From contig SSNU01000030.1 in assembly GCA_012064415.1 (NCBI GenBank), forward strand, positions 230,980 to 294,979: a stretch of DNA of 64,000 nucleotides, written 5' to 3'. Both the position numbers and the translations under genes were made by a program. Positions 23,401-30,210 of this stretch are shown piece by piece. This stretch comes from Gyrodactylus bullatarudis. Its lineage: Eukaryota > Platyhelminthes > Monogenea > Gyrodactylidea > Gyrodactylidae. Each line of letters opens with the position of its first letter. Position 1 is the first letter of the stretch. The notes below the pieces were generated by a model. It saw only the letters and a list, made by a program, of their open reading frames with translations. It was not told the origin of the DNA and did no database searches.

Positions 23401-24694
23401 TCCTACCCAGAATAATATTTGAGAAGAGAAAGCGAACTCTGGCTATTCGATAACCGATAAGACATTGAGAAACATTTCGTGGATTCTTCTTGTGTAGTTT
23501 CATTAATACTTCCACTCCAAAGACGTCCATTATTCTGACCGTTGAATGAATCAATTGTGAGGCAGTATGAAAAGTCATTTTCTTTAGAAGATTTAGATCG
23601 TCTGGTGAAATCCCAAGTGGCTTGGACATCTCGAAAATCAGGAACCCAATGACAAGCAGATTGACCATGAAAATCACAATCAATCATCAGTTTTCCTGGG
23701 CCTGACTTTATTCTGGACCCTTTTAGATACAAATAAAAGGTGATAAATTGTGAAGAAAAGTTAGGTGTCCTTAGTAAAAGAAGAAGAGTGGCTGATTTTC
23801 ATGATGAGCCAGGCCAAAGTCAAATTTTCTTACCCCTGTTTCCTCATTAAGATAGATAAATTTGGATTTTTTCCTGCTCTATCATCAACTTCTCTTATCA
23901 GATACTTTAGGGTGAAACACTTTGGAGTCAAGAGTTTATCATAGAAAAGTTTTTCTGAATATAATTCGCTCCATAGTTTTGATGAAGATTTTTCTGTCTC
24001 AAGCTTTTTGCTTTCCAATGACCTTGACAAGCAAATGGAATGGATTTTCTCGTCAATTTTCCATTCATCCAGCCAGTCATTAGCATCATTTTTCCAGTTA
24101 CAGATATTTTGAGTAAAGTTACAGGAGAAAACATCATTACGAAATTTAGAAACGTCTTCTCGAATAAAATCTGAATAATAATTTTTAAAAGTACAACTCT
24201 GAGTCAGTTGAGTTTAGGCTTAAACTACGACGAGCCAATCAGAAATTTAATAAAAGTCAAACCCGTGCTGTCTTCTTAACAGAGATAAATGTAAATCTTT
24301 TGATCCAAGGTGATAAGTCAGTACTAAACATTTTAGTGGATTCTGATCAGGAAAAACATCACTACTCCAAAGTTGGACTTGACTTTTCGTTGTAAGGAGA
24401 GAAGGAGAATTCGGATTTTTTGGCTCAGTACAGAGAGAAGAGTTTCTATTTTTTAGCATGGATGCAAGTTTCCATTCGTACAGCCAGTTATTAACATCGT
24501 TTTGCCATCCACAAAGACTCGATGTGAAATTACAACTAAGGAACCCTTTATTGAGATTTTCTTGAAGTAAAATTAATTAAATTATGTCTCTATTTCAAGC
24601 GGCCTGGCTCGTCGTGATAATGAAAATATTAAAATAACTCACCATTAGCATAAGATAATCCAAAAAGTAATAGTATAAATCCAGTATTAAGCAT
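11492..24694 (-). CDS. Hypervariable single-MAM-domain transmembrane receptor with two alternative-exon arrays
   Basis: Type I membrane protein built as: constant exon 1 (24643-24694), one of nine A exons, one of 17 B units, constant exon C (14089-14482), then tail exons 13857-14048, 12587-12762, 12366-12483, 11766-11978 and 11492-11634. With A1 and B1 the CDS is 1734 nt, 577 aa. Exon 1 encodes a signal peptide. A gives the MAM start (CDF...LCSW.QD, later LWSG, KCL...Y, LSLLRHSEG). B gives NC...TGE.VKHC, then NExIWSS...W...DFK. C closes the domain (LILEGTIPAG...ICVDDI..VPC), with one TM helix at about residues 216-243. All A exons are phase 1 to 2 and all B units phase 2 to 0, so one of each is required. 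The cytoplasmic tail is rich in Met, Asn and Gln with a poly-Gln run, ending YNLPVVDI. MAM domains usually mediate cell adhesion. That this makes a diverse recognition repertoire is inference. It shares a 213-bp divergent promoter region with PSMA3. Confidence 0.88.
12041..12236. repeat. Inverted repeat inside receptor intron
   Basis: Two arms of about 87 bp (12041-12128 and 12152-12236) are imperfect reverse complements around a short spacer. Each arm encodes, outward from the centre, MAENSNID(Q/P)SFNEFYY, once on each strand. The unit lies in the intron between tail exons 12366-12483 and 11766-11978. It could form a strong hairpin in the transcript. Confidence 0.7.
12763..13856 (-). other. 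Long intron in receptor tail region
   Basis: 1094 nt between tail exons 13857-14048 and 12587-12762. AT-rich; no exon-like frame or recognisable element seen. Confidence 0.5.
14089..14482 (-). other. Receptor constant exon C: MAM end and transmembrane helix
   Basis: 394 nt, phase 0 to 1. LILEGTIPAGQPNASICVDD closes the MAM domain with its final Cys in VPCEE. A Pro/Thr/Ser linker follows, then a hydrophobic helix (FFGALTLGLILPCIVLLVII) and the stop-transfer CRRRYKDQ. Only one MAM C-terminal end exists in the locus, which shows that all A and B variants feed one domain. Confidence 0.88.
14483..14969 (-). other. Intron between array B and exon C
   Basis: 487 nt with no exon that fits the gene. 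The transcript here is purine-rich around 14,710-14,745 (GAGAGATGAG, TTTTGAGGATGAG), while introns in array B are pyrimidine-rich near their acceptors, so this is a possible but unproven docking region for array B. Confidence 0.4.
14970..15117 (-). other. Alternative unit B17 (fused exon, last of array B)
   Basis: 148 nt, phase 2 to 0: SCSQKLNPDTGNYGQFC, ENEKLWSHHRIPTHNKW...HTDFK, with a GTGCAT donor. It is followed by 487 nt of intron before constant exon C. Confidence 0.84.
15209..15353 (-). other. Alternative unit B16 (fused exon)
   Basis: 145 nt, phase 2 to 0: SCKLRKDQETGEYGQFC, KNEVLWKSETKFTNSW...DRDFK, with a GTACGA donor. Confidence 0.83.
15465..15609 (-). other. Alternative unit B15 (fused exon)
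   Basis: 145 nt, phase 2 to 0: SCKSEINPDTGNTVHFC, ENDKIWTSTNKDHGKW...DRDFK. It belongs to the intron-less group B15-B17 at the 3' end of the array. Confidence 0.84.
15688..15896 (-). other. Alternative unit B14 (short 15846-15896, long 15688-15778)
   Basis: NCRYAIDTLTNEKIFHC, then PHESIWKSESSYSWTKAM...NDDFK; internal intron 67 nt. The long exon is the shortest at 91 nt. The usual TG of the short exon is kept as TN. Confidence 0.82.
15971..16155 (-). other. Alternative unit B13 (short 16105-16155, long 15971-16067)
   Basis: NCRYIKDPLTGKNVRHC, then PHDEIWTSSSRDTSANWF...DSDYK; internal intron 37 nt. Confidence 0.83.
16249..16431 (-). other. Alternative unit B12 (short 16381-16431, long 16249-16348)
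   Basis: NCVNAVIPNTGEVVKYC, then the same long-exon protein as B11; internal intron 32 nt. Isoforms using B11 or B12 would differ only in the short-exon segment. Confidence 0.84.
16519..16701 (-). other. Alternative unit B11 (short 16651-16701, long 16519-16618)
   Basis: NCDKAVIARTGEVVKYC, then SNENVWSSSTLNDKLNSW...MNDFK; internal intron 32 nt. The long-exon protein is identical to that of B12. Confidence 0.84.
16779..16961 (-). other. Alternative unit B10 (short 16911-16961, long 16779-16878)
   Basis: NCDLLVVPRTGEIVKHC, then SNENIWSSNLLNMSDGNWF...VNDFK; internal intron 32 nt. It is the sister of B8. Confidence 0.84.
17035..17220 (-). other. Alternative unit B9 (short 17170-17220, long 17035-17134)
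   Basis: NCDTAVISRTGEVVKHC, then KNENVWSSPTLEHDLETW...TNDFK, internal intron 35 nt. It resembles B11 and B12 in the long exon (KIPI.SG.NDFK). Confidence 0.84.
17306..17488 (-). other. Alternative unit B8 (short 17438-17488, long 17306-17405)
   Basis: NCDMVKIPRTGEVVKHC, then SNENIWSSKLLNMSEGNWF...VNDFK. The internal intron is 32 nt and reads identically to that of B10, and the long exons differ at only a few bases, so B8 and B10 are recent copies. Confidence 0.84.
17587..17803 (-). other. Alternative unit B7 (short 17753-17803, long 17587-17692)
   Basis: The short exon encodes DCESVKLPSSGQLVKY. After a 60-nt intron the long exon (106 nt) encodes SNKEIWSSSHVDLNSDSF...DHGDFK. Phases are 2-2 and 2-0. 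Confidence 0.82.
18011..18155 (-). other. Alternative unit B6 (single fused exon)
   Basis: 145 nt, phase 2 to 0. It encodes NCQLVTIQNSGEKIKHC and PNERVWSSNTTLGPNW...NDFK without the internal intron found in most B units. It confirms how short and long exons join in the others, including the Cys codon made at the junction. Confidence 0.83.
18272..18815 (-). other. Short exons B4 and B5 with shared long exon B5L
   Basis: B4 short (18765-18815) encodes TCTLVPHPISGKLNQL. B5 short (18589-18639) encodes TCAMVKHPISGKMIKA. The long exon (18272-18371, 100 nt, phase 2 to 0) encodes DNDPIWSSKPVENLNHGW and ends KADYK. The four short exons B2-B5 share VxHPxSGK and stand before this one long exon, so they look like a sub-cluster of four choices feeding one partner. 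Confidence 0.78.
18926..19164 (-). other. Orphan short exons B2 and B3
   Basis: B2 short (19114-19164) encodes NCAMVPHPVSGKLAPF. B3 short (18926-18976) encodes ACDFVPHPVTGKIGQF. Both are 51 nt, phase 2 to 2, with good acceptors and donors (GTTAGT, GTACGT). Neither is followed by its own long exon. Since a 51-nt exon keeps the frame, each most simply splices to the next long exon at 18272-18371. Confidence 0.75.
19257..19474 (-). other. Alternative unit B1 (short exon 19424-19474, long exon 19257-19353)
   Basis: The short exon is 51 nt, phase 2 to 2 (NCQQVQLPNSKELYKV). A 70-nt intron follows, then the long exon, phase 2 to 0 (CPNDKIWISKDTNELTWHK...SSDYK). It is the first B unit after A9. The region 19475-20369 upstream holds no further exon that fits either array. 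Confidence 0.82.
20101..20114 (-). promoter_or_regulatory. Second dock-like element downstream of array A
   Basis: In the transcript this reads CGATGAGCCAGATC, the same orientation as the upstream dock and sharing GAGCCAG with it. It lies between A9 and the first B unit. The selector-like motif at 22541-22552 is complementary to it over about ten bases. It may be a second docking site or a remnant of one. Confidence 0.45.
20370..20667 (-). other. Alternative exon A9 (last of array A)
   Basis: 298 nt, phase 1 to 2. It begins E-IKSVITCDFDDRTYCSWFKDPR and ends LSILRHSEG, with a GTCAGT donor. It is more divergent than A3-A8 (LWSENLP in place of LWSGS.NE) and lacks their MIDCDF leader. Confidence 0.82.
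20715..20726 (-). promoter_or_regulatory. Candidate selector of A9
   Basis: The plus strand reads GAGACCAGGCCG, matching dock GAGCCAGGCCG with one bulged base. It lies between A8 and A9. Confidence 0.6.
20766..21066 (-). other. Alternative exon A8
   Basis: 301 nt, phase 1 to 2. MVDCKFDSMCRWTPDAHD, KLWSGNINE, QCMKILYRTS and LAILKHSLG are visible, with a GTTTGT donor. Confidence 0.85.
21127..21140 (-). promoter_or_regulatory. Candidate selector of A8 (weak)
   Basis: The plus strand reads CACGACAAAGCCAG, matching both halves of the dock CACGAC-GAGCCAG with one extra base. This is the weakest of the eight. Confidence 0.45.
21177..21486 (-). other. Alternative exon A7
   Basis: 310 nt, phase 1 to 2, near-identical sister of A6, with a GTTTGT donor. 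The A6-A7 intron (21487-22118) is the longest in the array. It has an AT-rich stretch with no exon-like frame, so the A7 copy seems to have landed with extra flanking sequence. Confidence 0.87.
22060..22069 (-). promoter_or_regulatory. Candidate selector of A7
   Basis: The plus strand reads GAGCCAGGCC, a perfect 10-base match to the dock, in the intron upstream of A7. Confidence 0.65.
22119..22428 (-). other. Alternative exon A6
   Basis: 310 nt, phase 1 to 2. MIDCDFDNSSLCSWSQDTRD, KIWSGSVDE, SCLKMRYKIS and LSLLRHSEG are visible, with a GTTAGT donor. It is almost identical to A7 over its full length, differing at only a few codons such as SQDTRD versus NQDFRD, so the pair is a very recent duplication. 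Confidence 0.87.
22469..22480 (-). promoter_or_regulatory. Candidate selector of A6
   Basis: The plus strand reads CGAGCCAGGCCG, a perfect 12-base match to the dock, just upstream of A6. A second related motif AGCCAGATCACT at 22541-22552 lies close to the A5 donor and fits the downstream dock-like site at 20101-20114 better. Confidence 0.7.
22584..22893 (-). other. Alternative exon A5
   Basis: 310 nt, phase 1 to 2. VIDCDFKKGNLCSWTQDFRD, KIWSGNINE, KCLKFRYFS and LALLRHSSE are visible, with a GTTTGT donor. Confidence 0.85.
22940..22950 (-). promoter_or_regulatory. Candidate selector of A5
   Basis: The plus strand reads GCCAGACCGCT: 11 consecutive pairs with the dock, one of them G-U. It lies between A4 and A5. 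Confidence 0.65.
23002..23311 (-). other. Alternative exon A4
   Basis: 310 nt, phase 1 to 2. MIDCDFENDSMCNWTQDFPD, KIWSGSVNE, QCLKFSYQS and LALLKHSSE are visible, with a GTTTGT donor. The leading GNGK/SGPGK-like segment before MIDCDF is shared with A3 and A5-A8. Confidence 0.85.
23364..23376 (-). promoter_or_regulatory. Candidate selector of A4 (with G-U pairs)
   Basis: The plus strand reads GAACCAGACCGCT against GAGCCAGGCCGCT in the dock. Both differences turn a G-C pair into a G-U pair in RNA, so all 13 positions can still pair. Confidence 0.7.
23407..23719 (-). other. Alternative exon A3
   Basis: 313 nt, phase 1 to 2. MIDCDFHGQSACHWVPDFRD, RLWSGSINE, KCFSMSYRLS and LSLLKYYSG are visible, with a GTAGGA donor. 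Confidence 0.85.
23803..23815 (-). promoter_or_regulatory. Candidate selector of A3
   Basis: The plus strand reads GATGAGCCAGGCC against GACGAGCCAGGCC in the dock: 12 of 13 positions can pair in the transcript. It lies between A2 and A3. Confidence 0.7.
23834..24170 (-). other. Alternative exon A2
   Basis: 337 nt, phase 1 to 2, the longest A variant. It carries VFSCNF, ICNWKNDANDW, KLWSELYSEKL, KCFTLKYL and LSILMRKQG before a GTAAGA donor. Joining A1 directly to A2 puts A2 out of frame and meets a stop within nine codons, which rules out serial use. Confidence 0.85.
24227..24237 (-). promoter_or_regulatory. Candidate selector of A2
   Basis: The plus strand reads ACGACGAGCCA, an 11-base match to the docking RNA, so the transcript here is fully complementary to the dock. 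It lies between A1 and A2. Confidence 0.7.
24263..24560 (-). other. Alternative exon A1
   Basis: 298 nt, phase 1 to 2. It begins E-NLNKGFLSCNF and holds LCGWQNDVNNW, LWSSDVFP, KCLVLTYHLG and LSLLRRQHG before a GTTTGA donor. Together with A2 it forms a divergent pair (W.ND..NW..EW) distinct from A3-A9. It is the only A exon with no selector needed, since the dock lies directly upstream. Confidence 0.85.
24596..24616 (-). promoter_or_regulatory. Candidate docking site for array A splicing
   Basis: In the transcript this intron element contains CGACGAGCCAGGCCGC, a GC-rich island in an AT-rich intron, between constant exon 1 and the first variable exon. Complementary stretches lie upstream of each of A2 to A9. 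Position and pairing match the docking site of insect Dscam exon clusters, where one selector at a time pairs with the dock and brings one exon into use. Confidence 0.8.
24643..24694 (-). other. Receptor constant exon 1: signal peptide
   Basis: ATG at 24694 followed by MLNTGFILLLFGLSYAN and a GTGAGT donor that splits the next codon after one base (phase 1). The short hydrophobic core followed by small residues is a typical secretory signal. Each of the nine A exons begins with two bases that complete this codon. Confidence 0.85.
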
Positions 24695-24907
24695 CTATGA
24701 AGAAATAAAGTTGGCTTATTTACAGGTAAATGATTTAATTAATGTAAATTATTTGCAAAAATTAACTGACCATTATCACAGGCTATATTTGGGCTGTTCT
24801 TTAATTTAATTTATTTGTAATGTAGGCTAAATTGTTTGAAAAATGTTTAAAAAAACAGAATAAAAATTTGTTAAAATTATTGGTTACTTCAAAAATTTTG
24901 ATTAAGT
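24695..24907. promoter_or_regulatory. Shared divergent promoter region, receptor and PSMA3
   Basis: 213 bp separate the start codons of two oppositely transcribed genes. It is AT-rich, and no core element is clear enough to name. Confidence 0.4.
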
Positions 24908-25750
24908 ATGGCTAGTGTTGGAAGTGGAGTGAGTTATACTTTTTAATTTCTCAGTACGATTTAGCTGCCTCTCAATTTTCTCCTGAGGGAAAAGTTTTTC
25001 AAATTGATTACGCTCAAAAGGCTGTTGAAAATAGTGGGTAAGTTGAAAGTATAACCACTGTTATGAACATTCATATTTATTTAATGTTTCAGATCTGTCG
25101 TTGCTCTAAAGTGTAAAGACGGCGTTGTCATAGCTGTTGAGAATATCATTCAATCAAAATTATATGAGCCAGGTAGTATAAAACGTATCTTTAATGTTGA
25201 TAAACATATTGGCCTTGGATTTGCCGGGTTTCTTTCTGATGCCAAAGTCCTCGTTGATTACGTTAAAAAAGAATGTGAAGACTTCAGACAAGAATATGGA
25301 CAAAAAATTTCTATTGGAACTTTGGCTGAACGCGTTGCAATGTACGTACATGCACATACATTATACAGCGCTGTTCGTCCGTTTGGAGTTTCAATCATTC
25401 TTGTTAGTTATGAAAATGAAAAATCTGACATTTATATGATTGAACCATCAGGATTGTATTACTCCTACTCTGGTTGTGCAATTGGCAAGGCTAAACAAAC
25501 AGCTAAAACTGAATTGGAAAAAGTCAAACTTGACTCAATCTCTCTCAGTGATTTGGTAAATGAAGCTGTAAAAATTATTTACACAGTTCATGATGAAATC
25601 AAAGACAAGAATTTTGAAGTGAATGTCAGCTGGATTGGTAAAGATACAAACGGAGTCCACTGCATGGTCAGCAATGAAAAGCTCAAAGAGGCCATTGAAT
25701 TTGCTCAAAAGGCTCTGGCTGATGCTGATGAAATGGATCAGGACATTTAA
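24908..25750 (+). CDS. PSMA3: 20S proteasome subunit alpha-7 (PSMA3 type)
   Basis: Alpha-ring subunit of the 20S proteasome; the alpha subunits gate the chamber and are not catalytic. Exons are 24908-24928, 24955-25037 and 25093-25750, with introns of 26 and 55 nt; 253 aa. The start MASVGSG plus [20 protein letters not shown] is the standard alpha-subunit N-terminal helix with the YD gate residues. Also visible are [43 protein letters not shown] (alpha-7 pattern) and an acidic C-terminal tail ([10 protein letters not shown]), which is typical of PSMA3. The 7-codon first exon is supported because MASVGSG-YD matches the family exactly across the junction. Confidence 0.95.
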
Positions 25751-25855
25751 GAATATGTATCTTTTTTTAATAAATATTTCTAATTTTATTAAATTGTTAA
25801 TCGTTGATAGAATATGTACATAATCTTAATCTGGCCCTGAGAATCTGGCCTTCAT

Positions 25856-28142
25856 TCACAAAATAATTTCATTAAAGTCAACGCAATCTGTCAAACGGGC
25901 GTCATATTCTTCGAAGTATTCCTGAGTTTTTCTCAAACTGTAGTTAGATCTTTGATCGCATCTTTCATAAAGTTCTTCGAAATTTTTATCCTGTAAAGCA
26001 TTATTCAGTATAATTTATCCGGGTTTAACGGAAAAAATATTAAACTTTCAACTTACTTCAGGAAAATAAGAGGATTCAGATGCTTTAATTAGGTCTGCTT
26101 TCAGTTGGCGTTTTTTATAATGAAAATTATCCACATACTTCATAAAAATAATCTCATTTGATTCGGAAGATTTGGGATATTTAATTTCCTCACATGAATT
26201 TAAACTATCCTCGTTAAATGAGCTTCCTTGTGGTTTGACAAAGGATTTCTTCTCTAAACTTGCTATACAGTTATCGGTGAGAACTTTGATTTCACTTGCA
26301 GAGAAACCAAGGAGTGTCTTTAGATCACATATGAATTTATAAACAAAACGCTTGCCTTGAACTTTGGAAATCATATCTCCATCATAATAATAACGAAGAG
26401 CCCTGGATAACTTTTCATAGTTCATATTCGGCTTATTTTTGCGCCTACCCCACATAAGAGCAACATTCTCAGGGTCGGATAGTTTAAACTCCCCATCGTG
26501 AGATATCCAGTGAATAGATTCCTGAAACTGATAATCAGTTAATAACTCAAGTAGGAACTGCCATAACTGGATTTGCTGAGGCTGAGAATTAGTCTGAATA
26601 GCCATCGGAGTTATTGGATAATTCGACCCGTAATCATCATTAAAAACGTTTAATTGACCAGGATTGTATTTGACGACTGAGTTTAATGGATCATCAAACG
26701 ATACAACTGGAATATTATCTCTACTGGCACTTGGACTCTTAATCAAAGGATAATTTTCAATGGTCTTGAATACGAGAATGAAATAATTAAATTAGGAAAA
26801 TTTGAATCTAGATATATCTATATAATATACTCACCAAACTATTAACACTGTTATTGTTATTGATTCTAGAAATATTGGCTTTCAAAACTACAGGTGAGAT
26901 GATTTCCACTTTTCCATTTTCTTTGAGGAGAATTTTCTTTGGAGATTCACTTTTTTCTCTGACCATTTTCCCTGTAGGAATTGTCAAGGGTGAATTTAAA
27001 TATAAAATTAAAATAATAGAGACACATACTTTTCATCATTGTGGGATAAACAGAAGGTTTCTCGTTAGTTAAAACTACCCTTCGGTTATCTGGGGCATGA
27101 CTCCGATCAAAATTATTATTACCAGTCTTGATCTGATCTGATGACTCATGAGGTAGACCTGATATAATTGTTGTTAGTTTAAAATTTTTTAAAAACAATT
27201 AAAAACAGACTCACAAATTTCATTAAAATTCTTCAACAGTTCAAAATGAATAAAAAATAAGGGATTTGCCAAAGGAAAAAAGAAAGCCCAATCTTTGGGT
27301 GAAAATGAAATAATTCGTTTCCCTGAAATTTCTGCAATTTTTGAAATGTTACGATCTAAAGGTATGTCAAATTTTCTGCAAGCCCAACTGATCCACATGA
27401 GGACATGGTTAGGATTCCAATTAATCAAGTTTTCTGGAATATTATTCATCATCATTGCACACTGATAATGCTTATCTATGATCCACTTGTGCGGTATTCC
27501 AGAGTTTTTGTGAATATAATTAAAACATTCATTTTGTAAAGAAAACTTTGCAGATTCCTTCTCATAATGTGCTCTTAGTCCATTAGCAATAGCACTTGAA
27601 AGGATATCAGGCGATACAAACTCAGTTCTACTACTCAAAGTTGGCTAGATCAAAATATTTTATCGATTAATGATCATAGAAATGATCAAACAAAAGAACT
27701 CACATTTGTTGGTGTATGATTTTTTGTATAATTTCCATGGTCTTCATGATTATTCAAATTAACTGTTTGAATATCAACAATGTTAATCTTTGTGTATGCA
27801 GAATTGTTGCGAAAATAATTCTGAACATCAATTATCAGCTGGACAAGTCCATTCATAAGTATACAATGATCGGACAATCGTGAATTTATAGGAAGCTGAT
27901 AAGCAATTAAATTATATCAAATAAACAGATAATGGTATATGATAAAATACTCACTTTAATTTTGTTATGAAGAAAATATTCACAGTTATTTATTTCTAGA
28001 TTCCATTGGTTTTCAAGAAATTTCGTGATTGTAGAAAGAGTTTGCTCAAGATTAACAATAAGTTTGAGTGGATTTTTGCGTTGACTATAATAAATACAAT
28101 AAATACTCACTAAGTGTTATTGGTGCGTATTGACGTCATCAT
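25856..28142 (-). CDS. GABPA: GA-binding protein alpha chain (ETS transcription factor)
   Basis: ETS factor that, with GABP-beta, activates housekeeping and mitochondrial genes through GGAA sites. Eight exons: 28111-28142, 27955-28084, 27704-27895, 27215-27644, 27030-27158, 26835-26971, 26057-26764, 25856-25990; all phases agree; 630 aa, longer than the vertebrate protein. The N-terminal region ([16 protein letters not shown]..., [20 protein letters not shown]) fits the GABP-alpha ubiquitin-like OST domain. A PNT domain follows ([38 protein letters not shown]). The ETS domain is strong: [72 protein letters not shown]. Intron 1 is 26 nt. The start codons at 28142/28139 overlap a palindromic CRE-like TGACGTCA (28131-28138). 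It is divergent from the coiled-coil gene. Confidence 0.93.
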
Positions 28143-28329
28143 TTTTCAATCATAATTTCATATTATTTTTTGGCAGTCCCCTAAAATTACTCGAATTGGG
28201 TTAATCTTTTGAAATTATTATTAGATTAAACAAAGAAATTTACATACTGAGAGAGATTGGAGATTAAATTTTTCAAAATTCAAATTCAAAAGTTAAAAAT
28301 TTAAGTTGTTAAAGTTAATTTGTATTGAA

Positions 28330-29517
28330 ATGGCATCTCTTATTGATATTTGTGACTTGGCCGAAATTCTATATAAGAAAACAAATCATTATATTAGTGA
28401 TATTAAATTTTTTCAAACCACGCTGATTGATTATCTTGAGAATGGAAATATTGAGGAGAATAAAACTCAAAAAGTCTGTCAATGTAGTGTGAAAAGAAAG
28501 ACAATTCTTGAAGAATCAGACTCCATACAAGAAAAATTGAAATCTAATTCCGAAATGATCAAAGAAAGAGAATTTAATTTGGAGTTACTCAGAAATAAGC
28601 TAAAATCCTATGAAGATAATTTTTCAAGAAATGTTCAGCATTCCATAGCAGAGAACCCGTTGGTTAAAACAGATTACGAATCAAAAATTAAAGAACTCCA
28701 AGAACGGATCGATTCCTTTAAAAGAGAGAATTCAGAAAAAATAGACAATATTAATAGATCACACCAACTAAAACTGGATGAACTCAATAAAAGAATTTCT
28801 GATCTCAAATCTGAAAAAGTAATGTGTGATGAAGAGCGTGATGAAATATACTGCGAGCTCCAAGGTTGTAAAATGATTCAACCTTCAAATTTTGAAGAAG
28901 AATCTGAATCAATATTCTCCCAGATCAACAAACAACGGATCGAGATGGAAGAGAAAATAGTACACATCGATGCCGAAATTCAGACTATAAGAGATCGGAT
29001 ATGTGAATCTCGAGAAAAGTTCAAGACTCAATTTCTTATCTTAACCTACCTGAATGAAGATAAAAAGAGTAAATGCAACTTTGAAATAAATCAGTACGTC
29101 ACTGTTGAATCATTGTATAAAAAATTTATTGAGTATCTCGATATTCTCTGCCCATTTCTGAACAAAAAACTTGCTCTCAGTAAACAAGAAAAAGTTCCGT
29201 CAACCTCTGATGTATTGGAGCATTCAAAACTTTTGGCTACAATTAAAGAAGCTGTAGAAAGAGTACACGAGGATGTTGCAGGCGATTCAAATGAATGGAA
29301 GAAAGAACTACTCAGAGCTATTACCAAGCATGAGGTTCTTCTTAGTTTGAACGCTTTGGAAAACTCTGTACAGGGAGATAGTCTGGAGAATAAAGAGAAC
29401 CATGAATCCAATAATGTTGTCTTCAAAAAATTGGCGACCAATAACTCAGATATTGCTGCTAAAAATAGATTGATCCTAGACGAGAAATTGAATTCTATAA
29501 AAAATAATAATATTTAA
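28330..29517 (+). CDS. Coiled-coil protein of unknown function (395 aa)
   Basis: Single-exon gene; the first ATG of the long frame is at 28330 (MASLIDICDLAEILYKKTNH). I do not recognise the family. Residues ~60-240 are dense in Glu/Lys/Leu/Ile with heptad-like spacing (IKELQERIDSFKRENSEKID, LDELNKRISDLKSEK), so a long coiled coil is likely. A helical C-terminal half (FIEYLDILCPFLNKKL, IKEAVERVHEDVAG) suggests a second module. No signal peptide, membrane segment or zinc motif is visible. A cytoskeletal, kinetochore or centrosome role would fit such a shape, but that is speculation. Its promoter region is shared with GABP-alpha, with 187 bp between the starts. Confidence 0.75.
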   Translation: MASLIDICDLAEILYKKTNHYISDIKFFQTTLIDYLENGNIEENKTQKVCQCSVKRKTILEESDSIQEKLKSNSEMIKEREFNLELLRNKLKSYEDNFSRNVQHSIAENPLVKTDYESKIKELQERIDSFKRENSEKIDNINRSHQLKLDELNKRISDLKSEKVMCDEERDEIYCELQGCKMIQPSNFEEESESIFSQINKQRIEMEEKIVHIDAEIQTIRDRICESREKFKTQFLILTYLNEDKKSKCNFEINQYVTVESLYKKFIEYLDILCPFLNKKLALSKQEKVPSTSDVLEHSKLLATIKEAVERVHEDVAGDSNEWKKELLRAITKHEVLLSLNALENSVQGDSLENKENHESNNVVFKKLATNNSDIAAKNRLILDEKLNSIKNNNI

Positions 29518-29599
29518 ATAATTTAATATTTTATTATGTATCATTTATGTAAAGTTTATTAAAATCAATGCAGTATGCTTGAAAGTTTGCTTTTTAATC

Positions 29600-30210
29600 C
29601 TAAATGATATTGCTTTGCCTGGCGTTATGTTTTGGCTTCCCATATGTGAATGGTAAATATTTGTATTTGATCATATGTTCAATTTGCTTTTTCATTGTAA
29701 GATAGAACAAAAGGAAGAAATACATGACAAGTATGGGCCAAAATACTGGCAAATCGAAGATGGAGAAAAATGTACAAACAATCGATATCAAAAAAGCAAC
29801 GGTGCATGTGTGCCAAAAATGAAACTCAGGAAGTTTACGAATAAAAGGCTTAAACTCCCCACCCACTGCCGTGCTGGTAGGAAGGATATTTTCACTGGAG
29901 TCGAATTCAGGGTCTATCTTTGGAGAAAGAAATCTGATTAATTGGTTTAAAAGAAATATTCCCAAAGCGTATGATACAACATGGAATCCCTTTCGATCAA
30001 GAATTAGAATTTACTTGAAGAATAGCAATCCGAACCACGTAAATTACTAAGAGAAGGAAGAAAGTCACCCATCTCGAAATAAAATACGGTATTAACTTAT
30101 CCAAATACATTTGATAGGTCTAAGATCAAGAGAGTAGAACTTACTCTACTTAACTTTAGGAAAAAAGTAACTCGATCGTTTATCGGAGGTTCCGAATCAA
30201 AATTATACAT
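29600..30210 (-). CDS. RER1: RER1, retrieval receptor for ER membrane proteins
   Basis: Four-pass cis-Golgi membrane protein that returns ER membrane proteins through COPI vesicles. Three exons, 30145-30210, 30015-30119 and 29600-29989, are joined in phase across two introns of exactly 25 nt each (30120-30144, 29990-30014); 186 aa. Diagnostic blocks are YALGIFLLNQLIRFLSPKID, EFKPFIRKLPEFHFWH, VPVFWPILVMYFFLLFYLTM and KKQIEHMIKYKYLPFTYGK. Exon 2 gives the first membrane pair (RWVTFFLLLVIYVVRIAILQ) directly before GFHVVSYALGIF, as in the family. It converges with the coiled-coil gene, 82 bp apart. Confidence 0.94.

Noticed and set aside
14970..24560. Receptor read as a chain of many MAM domains
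   Set aside because: First-half and second-half exons do not alternate, phases forbid serial joining, and only one MAM C-terminal exon exists.
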